Notes under the pieces: model-generated | The model's database searches: none | The model's input: the letters and a program-made list of their open reading frames with translations, nothing else | Told to the model about the DNA's origin: nothing | Program-made: the position numbers and the translations under genes | From: Perognathus longimembris pacificus | Taxonomy: Eukaryota; Chordata; Mammalia; Rodentia; Heteromyidae | Length of the DNA stretch: 64,000 nt | Assembly (NCBI RefSeq): GCF_023159225.1 | Contig: NC_063188.1 | Span: 30,191,626 to 30,255,625, forward strand | Reading direction: 5' to 3' | Shown: positions 11,363-22,265 of the stretch, in pieces | How positions within the stretch are numbered: position 1 is the first letter of the stretch | Layout: every line of letters starts with the position of its first letter

Positions 11363-12690
11363 AAAACAAAGCAATTATATACTCTATGATTGAAAGCATG
11401 TAAAACTGTAAATTCAGGCAAAACCAATAGCTCCCTGTTAGAAGTCCCAATGTTTCCCATCAGGAGAAAGAAGTGACTGAAAGGATCATTATTGAGGCTT
11501 CTGAGGTAATGTTAACATTCCATCCCTACATGTGGTGTTTGATGATAAGGGTATATTTATTTTGAAAATGTGTCAAACTATGTGTGTATATGTTGCATTC
11601 ATTTTTTGTTTGTATGTCATATTTCAATGAAAAGTTTGAAAATTTTATAGCATTTGACATAGTGATTCTGCATCTAAACTATGACTTAAGGAGAAATAAA
11701 ATGTATACATGAAAATATATATATATAATATAATTACATAACAGTTATAGTAACATATATAATAACATATATATGAATATACAGGTAGATAGACATATAC
11801 ACATACTTTAACTGAACATTTTCAAACAACTGTCATAGACTGTTTATTAGAGAGATCTTCAAAGATAGGCCAAATCTCTTAACTTTGTGCCTCTGTATTT
11901 TTCCTTTATGAGGAGTGAATGTGATGCCCAACTTATATTTTTTACCAAATCACATGTTCATGTCAAAAGAGACAAAAAATGAGTAAGATGAATTGGAGTT
12001 GGGCCATGAAACTGTTGGAGGTTGAAAAACAATAACCATCCATCATGTGATATGCACAAGGCTTTCAGTATACAAAGGATATTTAATCAGTAGTGCTGGA
12101 CCAGCTGGCTACACTTTGGGACTAGAAAAGGATGTCACTATTTTCCTTTTCCTATCATAAAAGATTCCTCATAGACAAAGAATAAACAATATATAAATAG
12201 AATAAACTTTTACAAACTGAAAAGGCAGCAGAAAATAACATGGGGAACTTTATAGAAATAATTTGGGGAAAAATAAGACATTTTAAAGCCAGATTCAAAC
12301 TTCTGAAGCCATATGGCAAAAGACTCACAAGAATATTGGAAAATTCTTCAAGGAAAAACTAATGTCATGGAAAGTTGTATTAAATAAGCATCAAAAAGTT
12401 TGTGAAGTATAGTAAATTATACTTTTCAATAAATAAAAATCAAGAAAGCACAATAATAAAAATAGAAAATATTTGAAATCAAATGATGCTGAAAACAGCA
12501 CACATTGGAAATTTGAGGATATAAATAACTCCATTCCAGAAAAACACACAGCCTTAGAATGCATGAAGTAGAGAAGAAGAAAGGTTGAAAATTGGTGGCC
12601 CATGTGTCTGTCAAGAAGGTAAAAACAATAGAAAAAAATAGGACAGAGAAAATAGAGTAAAAAAATGATTTTAAAAATAGGATCACAGAT
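11363..12690. other. Old L1-like 3' relic and unique sequence
   Basis: 11363-11640 may be a decayed L1 3' end, with a TCATATTTCAATGAAAAGTT ending. 11715-11790 is an AT-rich near-repeat of TATA/ACATAT units. The remainder is unassigned, with no gene evident. Confidence 0.35.
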
Positions 12691-12694
12691 TAAT

Positions 12695-12825
12695 TAATAA
12701 TAGTTAAGAGGCTAAGCAAACCTATAAATTGGCTCTTTGAATAGGTTAATAGCATTGATATGCACTAGTACTACTGATCATCAAAAACAGAGAGGAGGCA
12801 AAAACTATCAGGATGATCTGATGTA
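12695..12825 (+). mobile_element. Possible ancient L1 ORF2 relic
   Basis: The text with TTGGCTCTTTGAATAGGTTA then ATTGATATGCACTAGTACTACT and AGAGAGGAGGCAAAAACTATC follows the order of the ORF2 linker between endonuclease and reverse transcriptase in old L1s. Short and diverged. Confidence 0.45.
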
Positions 12826-13959
12826 TCATGCCCTTTCATTCTTAATTTTTCAGTCTGAATCCTGAAAACATTACAAATCAGAAATTCAAGGTTAAATCAT
12901 TACTGGTCTTCCTCTACAATGTCTTTTTTCTATTAATCTATTTCACCAAAATCAATTGATTTTCTGTATTTCCTTTTCTTCATTTCCACTGGTACAAACC
13001 TGGCCCAAGATAGCAATTATCTGTCATTTGAATTGTTACAATAGAGCATGATAAAAGGTCTCAGTACTTCCATGCACACATCTATCCCATCTGTTCTACA
13101 TTAAAAATCTAATTGATCTTTTTAAATGACAAATCTAATGAATCTTTTTCCAAGATAGGGCTTTCAAATGGAGCAGATAAAATAAAGGATTCCTAGTTAA
13201 CGTTTTAGGTTAAAGGTAAACAACAAATAATATTTTAGTATATGTACATCGAATACTGTGGTATATTTATACCTTTAATCTTAACTTATATGAAAATAAA
13301 TATGACTAGTTGTTATGTATCCAGCAACCCTGCCTGGCGACGATAATCCTCATAGGCCATTATTCTAAGGAAAAAAAAAAAACATTAACTTGATATAATA
13401 CACAGCATGACCATGCTCTTACCAATTGCAACTATTACACCTCTTACAATTCACTCTCTTATAGGGTACAATTCAATCACATTGTGTTTGTTTCTTGTAT
13501 GCTGCCACTTCCATTCGGATTATCTCCTATCTCCTATTACCTGATTCTCTCTTACTGAGCACCTGGTTCCTAGACTATGCCTTATCTTCTCAGGGAAGAT
13601 ATATCTGACCTCTATGACTGAAGTCAAATGTTATGTCAAGCATGGTATTGGGATGCAGTGTCAAATCAGCTAGAGAACATGCACTCATAACAAATATCCT
13701 ACAGGATACTGATATAAAAATTAGCAACTATTGTCAGGAGTATAATTAGAAGAAAGCATCTGTCCTTGCTATATACTTTCTGATATTCATTAAATATGTA
13801 TACTAGAGAAATGCCACCAAAAATTAGCAACATTCAGCTGTGACAACCAGCAACCAAAACTCCCATGGTGCAAAGCTATGTCTGGCATTCTATCAAAGAG
13901 CCTTTGTAGAAAATCTGAAATATTACTCCACATTCCCTTTGGAATCCACTGGCAAGTTT
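12826..13959. other. Gene-free unique sequence
   Basis: No gene, RNA or repeat is recognised apart from a run of about 13 A near 13370-13383. Confidence 0.5.
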
Positions 13960-14817
13960 AGGTAAATTCAAGCATCCTGATTTGAAGCACCAGCACAGTC
14001 CTTCCTTAATCCACTATGGAAACTTAAATCTGCTAGTCAGCTGCTTCTGTTGAAGGTATCCAACAAAATTCCCCAATTCCTCAGCAAAACAGAACTTAGA
14101 AGAAGGAAGGAAAGGAAAAAAATGGAAGTTTCCAGGATAAGTACTTTTTGGTTGAAGGCAGAATATACTGAAAATATATACAACTCTGAGCAGAAGCTAC
14201 AAATACCAACTAAGATAAGTAATAGAAAATCAATAAAATGGGTGGAACAAAAATAATCTTTGGGGGCTGGGAATGTGACATAGCAGTAGAGTGCTTGCCT
14301 AGCATGCATGAAGCTGTGGATTTGATTCCACAGCACCACATAAACAGAAAAAGCCAGAAGTGGAACTGTGGCTCAAGTGGTAGAGTGCAGGTAAATTCAA
14401 GCATCCTGATTTGAAGCACCAGCACAGTCCTTCCTTAATCCACTATGGAAACTTAAATCTGCTAGTCAGCTGCTTCTGTTGAAGGTATCCAACAAAATTC
14501 CCCAATTCCTCAGCAAAACAGAACTTAGAAGAAGGAAGGAAAGGAAAAAAATGGAAGTTTCCAGGATAAGTACTTTTTGGTTGAAGGCAGAATATACTGA
14601 AAATATGTACAACTCTGAGCAGAAGCTACAAATACCAACTAAGATAAGTAATAGAAAATCAATAAAATGGGTGGAACAAAAATAATCTTTGGGGGCTGGG
14701 AATGTGACATAGCAGTAGCGTGCTTGCCTAGCATGCATGAAGCTGTGGATTTGATTCCACAGCACCACATAAACAGAAAAAGCCAGAAGTGGAACTGTGG
14801 CTCAAGTGGTAGAGTGC
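13960..14817. repeat. 429-bp tandem duplication (two copies)
   Basis: Copy 1 is 13960-14388 and copy 2 is 14389-14817, offset exactly 429 bp. By eye I find only two substitutions (A/G in the TATATACAAC versus TATGTACAAC stretch, and A/C in the SINE near GCAGTAGAG versus GCAGTAGCG). The unit includes unique DNA plus the first two thirds of a dimeric SINE. Only copy 2 is followed by the rest of the SINE and its 3' target-site duplication, so the SINE inserted first and the segment duplicated afterwards. Confidence 0.95.
14263..14388 (+). mobile_element. Dimeric ID-type SINE, 3'-truncated by duplication
   Basis: The left monomer and the start of the right monomer are present, cut at TAGAGTGC where the second copy of the 429-bp duplication begins. 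It is the duplicate of the 5' part of the SINE at 14692. Confidence 0.92.
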
Positions 14818-14879
14818 TAACCTTGAGTAAAAGAAAGCCAGGGACAGTGCTCAGAGTTCAAGCCCCAGGACTGGCAAAG
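14692..14879 (+). mobile_element. Dimeric ID-type SINE with target-site duplication
   Basis: Left ID-like monomer (GGGGCTGGGAATGTGACATAG through GATTTGATTCCACAGCACC) joined to a right tRNA-like monomer (GTGGCTCAAGTGGTAGAGTG through GAGTTCAAGCCCCAGGACTG). Flanks AAAATAATCTTTG (14679-14691) and AAAATAACCTTTG (14880-14892) form a 13-bp target-site duplication with one mismatch. Confidence 0.93.
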
Positions 14880-14892
14880 AAAATAACCTTTG

Positions 14893-17785
14893 CTATTTTA
14901 GTTTGATCCATTTTCTTAATTTTGATTAATAAATTATATAAAACATAATTTCCCTTTTGAATCCTTTTTAAGCAGCAATGGTAAATATAATAATACAAAA
15001 GTAACTTCCATTCAATTTCAGGGCCCTAAGAAAGTGGTTGTGGCTGAGCAAATAATAAATCACATTCCCTCAGCCCAGGATATGATAGCAAATGGCAATT
15101 ACACTTAACTTCACTGCCAGGAAGACAATGGAGGGAAATAATGTGGGCCATAAACTGGAGAACCTAGAATAAAAGTCTGGGATCAAATTGGTTGACCACT
15201 TGTGGAAATGAGATTTGCCTGTTTTCTGATTATTATTCATCCAGAGAAGCTGGATATCAAGACATTTCTGTAAACTCATGTATAGTCTTTTGATTTTTAA
15301 ATACAAGTAATTAGTTCATTTTAAAAAAAAACAACTTCTAACAGGAAAGTTATTAAACTAAACATGTATTGGTTTGACAGAATAAGAGGGTTTGGCTCTT
15401 AAGTTGGCTGTGTGTAACCACTGAAATTAGGAACATTTAACACATTTCTGGTTTTCACCCATCAACAAGATGAAAACAAAAACAAAAGTCAGAAAACAAA
15501 ATTGAGAATTTAGCCTAAGAGGTGAGAGGAAATGAGACTGCTCTGAATCCAAAAGTAATCAGGACATTATGGGATAGATAACTATCAGGAGTACTGGCTA
15601 AAACAAAAAAAGATCATGTCAACTTGGTTAGAACCTCAGAGAATGAACATTTCAACACCTGGATTTTACAGGCTAGATATCTAATACAACAAGGTTAACT
15701 GGGCTGTGTAAAGTCAAGCAATCAGTTCTTTAGTCTCACAGCACTCATTGTTTTCACTAGACAAAGGTTTGTCTAGGGAGACAGTTCAGTGAACATGATA
15801 ATTAACCACATGTAGCAAAATAAATGACCAGCTTTCCAACAGGCAACACAGATGACTATAATTTAGTTGTCTATTTTAAGCTCTATTTGAAACACCTATA
15901 GATAAAACATTTGCTATCGATGCCCAAACACTAGATTTATGGGTTATCTTTGATTTACTAATGCCAGCTTGGTAGAGTAAATAATAAAAAAGGACAGTCA
16001 ACAAAAGATACAAAGCATTTTTCTTTTCATTTCAGTCAGAGGCAAGGAAGAGCTGGTTGCAAAGCAGGTATAGATTTATTTTAACTACATATACATAAAA
16101 CCAAGAAATTTAGTTAATTTCTTTTCACTTCTTCAGAAACCTAAGACTGAGTTCTGAGGGTAGAGTGAGTTCAGAAGCCTTAAAATACTGTTCAGATTAC
16201 ATACTATGTTACTCAAAGGGAATTTGACACATTTGAATGTATGAAATTTGTTCATGCTTCCTTTCTTCTTTTCCATTATTTCTCACCTTTCTGTTCAAAA
16301 AAAGATGATGACAACTGTTTTCTATTCTGTCTCTTAAATATTTTTGTTTCTTTATATTCTTACTGGTATCTGATTTTACATCCCGGAGGATCCACTACAG
16401 GGCTGATAATTTCTGTCTTCCTGTCTGTCTGTCTCTGTCTCTGTTTCTGTCTCTGTATTGCTCTTTCTCTCTCAATACGGGATGCTTACTCTTTTTTTTT
16501 TTTTTTTTTACAATTAAGTCTGGGCTATGTTGCTTAACCTATCCCTTAACACAGAAGCTCAAATGATCTTCTTAAGCTTCCCAAGTATCCATGACTTCAT
16601 GTGTGAAACACAGAAATTTTATTTTTAAGTAATCAAGGTACAGAGCATTTTTCTTTTCTTTTCTTCTTTGTCATAATGATTCACTCACAGATTTCTCTAT
16701 AAAGAACTGCCATACTCATTAAGGAATGCATGATGTGATATAAACATCAGCCTGGTCATTGAAACAGGTCTGTATTCCAAAGGCTCAACTCAGACTTCCT
16801 AATCAAGGGATTGCTGTTTTTTTCCTGAAAAATTAGGAGCAGATAATGGACAAAAATGCATGAGAATATCAACATAACAAGGATAAACATCAGATTGAAC
16901 TGTCAAAGGAGCCTGCATTTTCCCATGCACACATGCACAATACTGAGTAAGTGCCAGTTAAATGACTTTTTATAAATCAGTAATATTTCCTGATTAGTAA
17001 TGTGTACTTTCAAAATTTGATATTCATTTTCTTGCTCTTTTCATGTCCACTCGTCTGTTATCTTAGCTTGATGTTCCTTCCAGAACCATCCAATTCCCAA
17101 CTACTTCCCAAAACCAAATATAAGAATTTCTTGTTTCATGAAGACTTCACCTAAAGCTTTAGTAGAGACAGTGGGAAAGAGATGAAACAAAATGAAGTTA
17201 AGAAATCTTGTAGGTGTATGTTGAGCTAAAAATCTGAATGGAGAAGATGAGTTGTCTTTTTAACCAAGCAAAAGAGTCGATATTTTATTTGTTAGAAAAT
17301 AGAAAGCTATAAAAACTTCTTGAACAAGAATGTGAGTTGATGACGATATGAAAGGAATAATACCCTGGAAGTAATGTTCAATAGATAATGAACTTTAAAA
17401 AAAATTTACATAGTGTTACCTAAACTGAAAAAAAGTTAAAACCAGAAAGAATTTAGAAAATATATAATAATGTTGTATGTCTGTGTGTGTGTCTGTGTAA
17501 ATTGACGCTGCAAAAGTGTAAGTGATTTCCTAATGTTATCTAATCAGGTAATTAGCTACAAAGCAGGGATATAGAATACAGAACCTTTGACACCTTAGTA
17601 AGTGCACTTTGCACTACACGTAGCTTCTGAGTTGAAATCAGCAAGGAAATCAAATGATATCGGTAGACAAAATAGACACATCCCGATGAATGAATACTGA
17701 TAGGTCAACAAGTTGGATATCTGTCTGCATCCACAATGGTAGATTGCCCTTTAAAGAGAACATTGAGATCAGACAGATTCCTAAA
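14893..17785. other. Unique sequence with low-complexity tracts
   Basis: No gene is recognised. A pyrimidine-rich CTGT/TCTG tract lies at about 16405-16475 and a T run at about 16491-16509. 16515-16610 may be a decayed reverse-strand 7SL-derived SINE (GTCTGGGCTATGTTGCTTAA, then a TTCCCAAGTATCCATGAC block). 17515-17630 has a MIR-like layout. The remainder is unassigned. Confidence 0.45.
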
Positions 17786-18003
17786 CCAGGTGCTAGTGGT
17801 TCACACTTATAATCCTAGCTACTAAAAAAGCTGAGATCTGAGGATCTTGATTCAAAGCAAGCATAGGCAGGAAAGCCTTCTCAGAAAAATGAAAACAAAC
17901 AAACAAAAAACCAGAAGTGTGCCCTACCCTTGAACAAAAGAAGCTCATAGACAGTGCCAGGATGCGAGTTCAAGCTCCAGGACAGGAGCACCAATACAGA
18001 AAA
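17786..18003 (+). mobile_element. Composite B1 + ID-like SINE
   Basis: The left part is 7SL/B1-like (CCAGGTGCTAGTGGTTCACA, TAATCCTAGCTACT, GCTGAGATCTGAGGATC). The right part is ID-like (CTTGAACAAAAGAAGCTCA, GACAGTGCCAGGATGCGAG, TTCAAGCTCCAGGAC) ending in an A-rich tail. This layout corresponds to the B1-dID class I know from non-murid rodents. The copy is old and diverged. Confidence 0.75.
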
Positions 18004-18120
18004 CAAAGAATAGTGATTTCTAGATTAAAATGTTAGAAGAAAAGTACTACAAAAAAGAGATATAACTATAAAAGAAGTCATGCAAACCAAGAAAAAGGAG
18101 ATTAAAAAAGTAAAAGATGG

Positions 18121-18310
18121 GGGCTGGGAATGTGGCTTAGTAGTAGAATGCTTGCCTAGCATTCATGAAGCCCTGGGTTCGATTCCTCAGTACCACATAA
18201 ATAGAAAAAGCCAGAAATGACACTATGGGTCAAGTGGTAGAGTACTAGCCCTGATAAAAAGAGGCTCAGGGACAGTGCTCGCACTCTGAGTTCAAACCCC
18301 AGGACTGGCA
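18121..18310 (+). mobile_element. Dimeric ID-type SINE with 17-bp target-site duplication
   Basis: Complete left and right monomers with A-box-like GGCTTAGTAGTAG and B-box GGTTCGATTCC in the left half. The flanks AAAAAAGTAAAAGATGG at 18104-18120 and 18311-18327 are identical, so the insertion boundaries are exact. Confidence 0.95.
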
Positions 18311-18704
18311 AAAAAAGTAAAAGATGGAACACTTATTTTTAGCCAAGATATAATAGCAGAACTAGGTTTACCTTGTTGAATGAAACAGTTAAAATGGACA
18401 AAATTCACAAAATAATATCTCTTAGGGCATTAGACAATACACAATGTAGTACTATGATATTTGAGATGCGGAACACATGAATACAGAAGGTAATAAGTTA
18501 AATCTGTATAGTATAACTGTAAAACACATAAAGAGTTATAGCTAATATAACAAGAAGACACACCAGAATCATAAAAAATTAAATCAAAAACAAGGGAGAA
18601 AAGGTAGAAAAAGTGATGAAAAATAAATGGAGAAAACAGAATAAAAGTAGGTGATAGATGTAAAATCAACTTTAAAATTATCATATTAGATGAATTTTAC
18701 CGGC

Positions 18705-18905
18705 TTAAGCCTATAATCCTATCTGCTTAAGAGGCTGAAATCTGGAGGACTGATCTTTGAGGGAAGATTAGACATAAAACTTCTAGATTCCATCTTGAAA
18801 ATAATCCAGCATAAAAGTAGGTTTGAAGGCCTGGCTCACATCGTAGAGCAATGAGCCTAGCAAGCAGAGTGCTCTAAGATTAAGCCCCATACACCATAAT
18901 TAATA
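18705..18905 (+). mobile_element. Heavily decayed composite SINE
   Basis: A B1-like start (GGCTTAAGCCTATAATCCTA, GAGGCTGAAATCTGGAGGA) is followed by an ID-like end (GGCCTGGCTCACATCGTAGA, then TAAGATTAAGCCCCATACACC) and an AAT-repeat tail. Old and tentative. Confidence 0.5.
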
Positions 18906-18944
18906 ATAATAATAGTGCTAATGGTCTAAGCATCAACATTAAGA

Positions 18945-19745
18945 GTACATCAGATTAAAATTTTAAAACAGCAAAATCCAACTATGTAAGGACCAGAAGA
19001 AATCTACCATAAATATAAAGAAAAAATGGTTACATGTAAAGGGACGGAAAGGATATATCAAGTGGGGCTATAGATCAAAGTTTTAAGCCCTAGCCTTGAG
19101 CAAAAGAGCTCAGGGACAGCACCCAGGTTCTGAGATCAAGTCCCACAATTCCACAAAAAAAATTCTTGAACTAAAAATGATATAACAGTTAATGTTACTC
19201 TAAGAACAATGGAGTAGCTATTCTAATAGTAGACTAGTAAATTTAAAGAACATAATCCAATTTAATAAAGAGAAAAAGGCTAGGTTATCCTAGTGATTTT
19301 CAATGTGTAAATTCCTAAAACAGATGTACCACTACACAAACTAAAATATAGCAGACATAGAGGGAGAACAAAAAGTATAAAACTACATATAGAGATATCA
19401 TTACACTTCAATTACAAATTAATAATGTAAATTAACATAAAATCAGTAATTACATAGAAGGCTCCAATAAAGAACAAACTTTACCAAGTTAAAATTCTCT
19501 ACTCCACCTAACAACAGCAGAGTACACACTCTTTACAAGTGTACATAGACTATTACCAAGATAAACCACACTCTGGGCATAAAACAAATATTAACAAATT
19601 TAAAGTATTCAAGGCATTCAAGGTATGTTATATAACCTTAATGGAAATAAACTAGAAAATGATAGTCGAAAGATCTCTGAAAATTCTAAAATATTTAGAA
19701 ACCAAATAACAAAATTATAAAAAATATATAGATTAAAAGATAGTT
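18945..19745 (+). mobile_element. Ancient L1M ORF2 endonuclease-region fragment
   Basis: The order of matches to old L1 ORF2 is clear: AAATCCAACTATG near 18980, AATATAAAGAAAAAATGGTTAC near 19015, then after a SINE (19060-19166) CTCCACCTAACAACAGCAGAG near 19505, ATAAACCACACTCTGGGCAT near 19560 and AATGGAAATAAACTAGAAAA near 19640. These correspond to the endonuclease domain and the start of the linker. Stops occur throughout. It is the upstream part of the same old element that continues at 20.9, 25.4 and 26.5 kb. Confidence 0.75.
19060..19166 (+). mobile_element. ID-type SINE right half inside the old L1
   Basis: It contains CCCTAGCCTTGAGCAAAAGA, GCTCAGGGACAGCACCCAG and GATCAAGTCCCACAATTCC plus an A-rich tail. 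The left part is too decayed to define, so the start is approximate. Confidence 0.7.
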
Positions 19746-19747
19746 TG

Positions 19748-19947
19748 GGACTGGGAATATGGCATAGTGGTAGAGTGCTTGCCTTACATGCATGAAGCCC
19801 TGGGTTTGATTCCTCAGCACCACTAAAACAGCAAAAGGCAGAAGAAGAGCTGTGGCTCTAGCAGTAGAGTGTTAGCCTTGAGCAAAAAGAAGCCAGGGAC
19901 AGTGCTCAGGCCCTGTGTACAAGCCCTGGGACTGGCCAAAAAAAAAG
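19748..19947 (+). mobile_element. Dimeric ID-type SINE
   Basis: Both monomers are present: GGGACTGGGAATATGGCATA through GGTTTGATTCCTCAGCACC, then GAGCTGTGGCTCTAGCAG through ACAAGCCCTGGGACTGGCC, ending in nine A. It sits at the junction between the ancient L1 and the L1 3' end that follows. Confidence 0.9.
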
Positions 19948-19954
19948 TAGTATG

Positions 19955-20925
19955 ACCCCCAGTTGAATGGCAACTATCAAGAAAACTAATAATAACAACC
20001 TGGTGGGGATGTGGCAAAAGGAAATGCTACTACACTGTTGGTGAGAATGTAAACTTGTTCAACCAATCTAGAAAACAGTATAAAGGTCCCTCAAAAGACT
20101 AAAATATGGAGATTCCTTATGACCCAGCAGTCTCACTCCTGGGCATTTACCCAAATGACCACAAACCAGCTCCCACTAAAGCCACCACCACAAACATGTT
20201 CATTGCAGCACTATTTATCAGAGCTAAGACATGGAATCAATCCAGATTCCCCTCAGCATATAAATGGATCAAGAAAATATGGTATATATACACAATGGAT
20301 TTCTATGCTCCCATCAGAAAAATGGCATTGCCCCATCCATAAAGAAATGGAAATACTTGGAAAAAATGATATTAAGTGAAATAAGCCAGACCCAAGGAAA
20401 TATAGGTTGCATGTTTTCCCTCATTTGTAATAACTAGAATATGTCTATAAATCTACAAGTTAATCCAATGCATAGTAAAAGACAATTACACTTGGACATG
20501 ATTAAACAGCGTTCTAAGCTTTAGATCACAATAGCTCATAGCTATGTGAAGATGACCATATAAAATGATGCTTATGGAAATGAACTCCAAGAAGTGGAAA
20601 AAAGAGGGTTTTCATTTTTTTTTCTTTCTTTTCTTACTTTTGTTTATTCTCATTTATCACTTTTTTAAAAATTTCTGTACCCTTTACCTTGTACATAATT
20701 TTATCTGATTTGGGGAGGGGAAGGGAAATCAGCAGTGATACCCACTAGACACTATGTTGGAAATGAACTTTACAACAGGGGGATGAGTGGGTTCGAGATG
20801 GGGGAAAAATGGGAGAAAGTGAGGGAGAAGTTGATACTGTTCAAAAAGGAATGTACTCACTACCTAACTTATGTAACATCAAACATCTCTACATCACCTT
20901 CACAATAAAATGTAAATTAAAAAAT
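19955..20925 (+). mobile_element. 5'-truncated L1, older lineage-specific type
   Basis: It starts within the ORF2 C-terminus at the Cys/His region (ACCTGGTGGGGATGTGG near 20000). It continues through a diverged ORF2 end and a 3' UTR containing CATAGCTATGTGAAGATGACC and ATCTGATTTGGGGAGGGGAAGGG, then CACAATAAAATG and an A-rich tail. Within ORF2 the frame near 20106-20342 still reads like L1 (its start matches IELPYDPA...GIYPKD). Confidence 0.88.
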
Positions 20926-21224
20926 AGTTGGAGATGGATGAAACTGACACGGAATACTAAAATTTGAGTGATGATGGAAAGTTGTAGGTAAGAGGAAATT
21001 GATAGCATTTAAAAACTTACAGTAGAAAAAAAGAATGAAATCAACAAGCTTAAACCACCTTCAGAAACTAGAAAAAGAAGGTCAAACATAACTAATTAAG
21101 AAAGGAAATAACAGAGACCAGAGGATTCATAAAATAAAAAACAAGAAAAAAAAATAGATGAATCAGAGAAATGGATAAAATTACTAAACCTTTACCCAAA
21201 CTCTATAGAAAAACAAGAAGGTGT

Positions 21225-21400
21225 TCCACCACAGTAGCTCAAGCCTCTAATCTTACTGACGGAATTCGAAGGATTATGGTTCAATGCCTTCCCAGGATAA
21301 GGGTTTGTGAGTCTCCATCTCAAAGAATGGCTGTCACAATAGTGCATGATTGTCATATTAGCAACAAAGGGAACACAAATAGAAGGATCACAATCTAGTC
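21225..21400 (+). mobile_element. Decayed B1-like SINE
   Basis: CACAGTAGCTCAAGCCTCTA and a following AAGGATTATGGTTCAATGCC block resemble the left 7SL-like half of the composite SINEs. Weak. Confidence 0.4.
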
Positions 21401-21449
21401 TGTCAATTGCATAAAGTAAAAATTGTCTCAAAAATAACCATTGTTCAAG

Positions 21450-21700
21450 GAGAATGGCCGAGTCAACCATCAGTGGCTCAGGCATGAAATGCTAGCTACT
21501 CAGCAGTCTGAGATCTGCAGATGATGATTCAAAGCCAGCCTGAGCAGAAAAGCCATGAGACTCAAATCTCCAATAAACTTTAAAAAAAAGTTGGAAGTGG
21601 AGCTCTGGCTCAAATGGTAGAGTGATATCCTTGAGCAAAAATGCTCAGGGACAGTACCCAGGCCCTGAAAAGCCACAGGACCAGCACATTGCCATCCCCC

Positions 21701-21708
<8 letters not shown>
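21450..21708 (+). mobile_element. Composite B1 + ID-like SINE
   Basis: Left half: CATCAGTGGCTCAGGCATGA, TGCTAGCTACTCAGCAGTC, TGAGATCTG. Right half: GGAGCTCTGGCTCAAATGG, CCTTGAGCAAAAATGCTCAG, GGACAGTACCCAGGCCCTGA. It ends at a purine-rich AG microsatellite that occupies the position of the tail. Confidence 0.8.

Positions 21709-21756
<48 letters not shown>
21709..21756. repeat. (AG)n microsatellite at a SINE tail
   Basis: About 23 AG units directly follow the 3' end of the composite SINE, which suggests expansion of the SINE tail. Confidence 0.95.
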
Positions 21757-21760
<4 letters not shown>

Positions 21761-21779
21761 AGCAAGAGAGATAGACTCG

Positions 21780-21872
21780 CAAAGTAGCACAAGTGGTAGA
21801 ACTCTTGACTCCCAAGTATAAGAACCTTAATTCAAACCTCAGGACCAATATAATAACAATAAAAATAAAAAT
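21780..21872 (+). mobile_element. ID-like SINE monomer
   Basis: CACAAGTGGTAGAACTCTTG followed by TTAATTCAAACCTCAGGACC and an AATAAAAATA-rich tail fit an old ID-type monomer. Confidence 0.6.
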
Positions 21873-22265
21873 AAAAACAGGAAGAATGATGTTGAAGTGG
21901 GAGAAAGAAGACATATACAATCAAAACTAAGAATGAGGGAGGTGAGGTTACTGAAGTTTCTATATATAGAAGAACAATTGAACATAATGAAGAATGTGAT
22001 TGCTGCTAAATTTAATGAACTAAATAAGATGGAAAAATTCTGTTAAAGGTACAAACTGCCAACGTCACAACAAGAAATTGAAAATCAGAGCTTGTCAGAG
22101 AAAAATATGAAAAGCATACACATATATAAATAAAAAGGAAGCCTTTGCTATACTGTATTCCATCATCCGTGCCTAAGAAAAACAGTGACCAATCTAGGAA
22201 TGAAAGGAAATTTCCTTAAACTGATAAATACCATAACAAATATGATTTTTAAAATCCTCACAGTT

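Larger units (their letters stand above)
20926..22250 (+). mobile_element. Ancient L1M ORF2 linker region, interrupted by SINEs
   Basis: AACTAGAAAAAGAAGGTCAA near 21066, AAGAAAGGAAATAACAGAG near 21100 and AATCAGAGAAATGGATAAAA near 21160 follow old L1 ORF2 order. So do the CAAGAAATTGAAAATCAGAG block near 22070 and the TTTCCTTAAACTGATAAATA block near 22210. SINEs lie within it at 21225-21870. A 5'-truncated younger L1 inserted at 22266, after which this element resumes at 25393. Confidence 0.65.

Noticed and set aside
14050..14685. Pair of repeated frames of 68 and 100 codons, conserved between two copies
   Set aside because: Their identity comes from the recent 429-bp tandem duplication. They include SINE sequence and show no protein-like features.
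13960..14817. CRISPR-like or satellite array
   Set aside because: Only two long copies, no short repeats with spacers, and a mammalian context. It is a simple tandem duplication.
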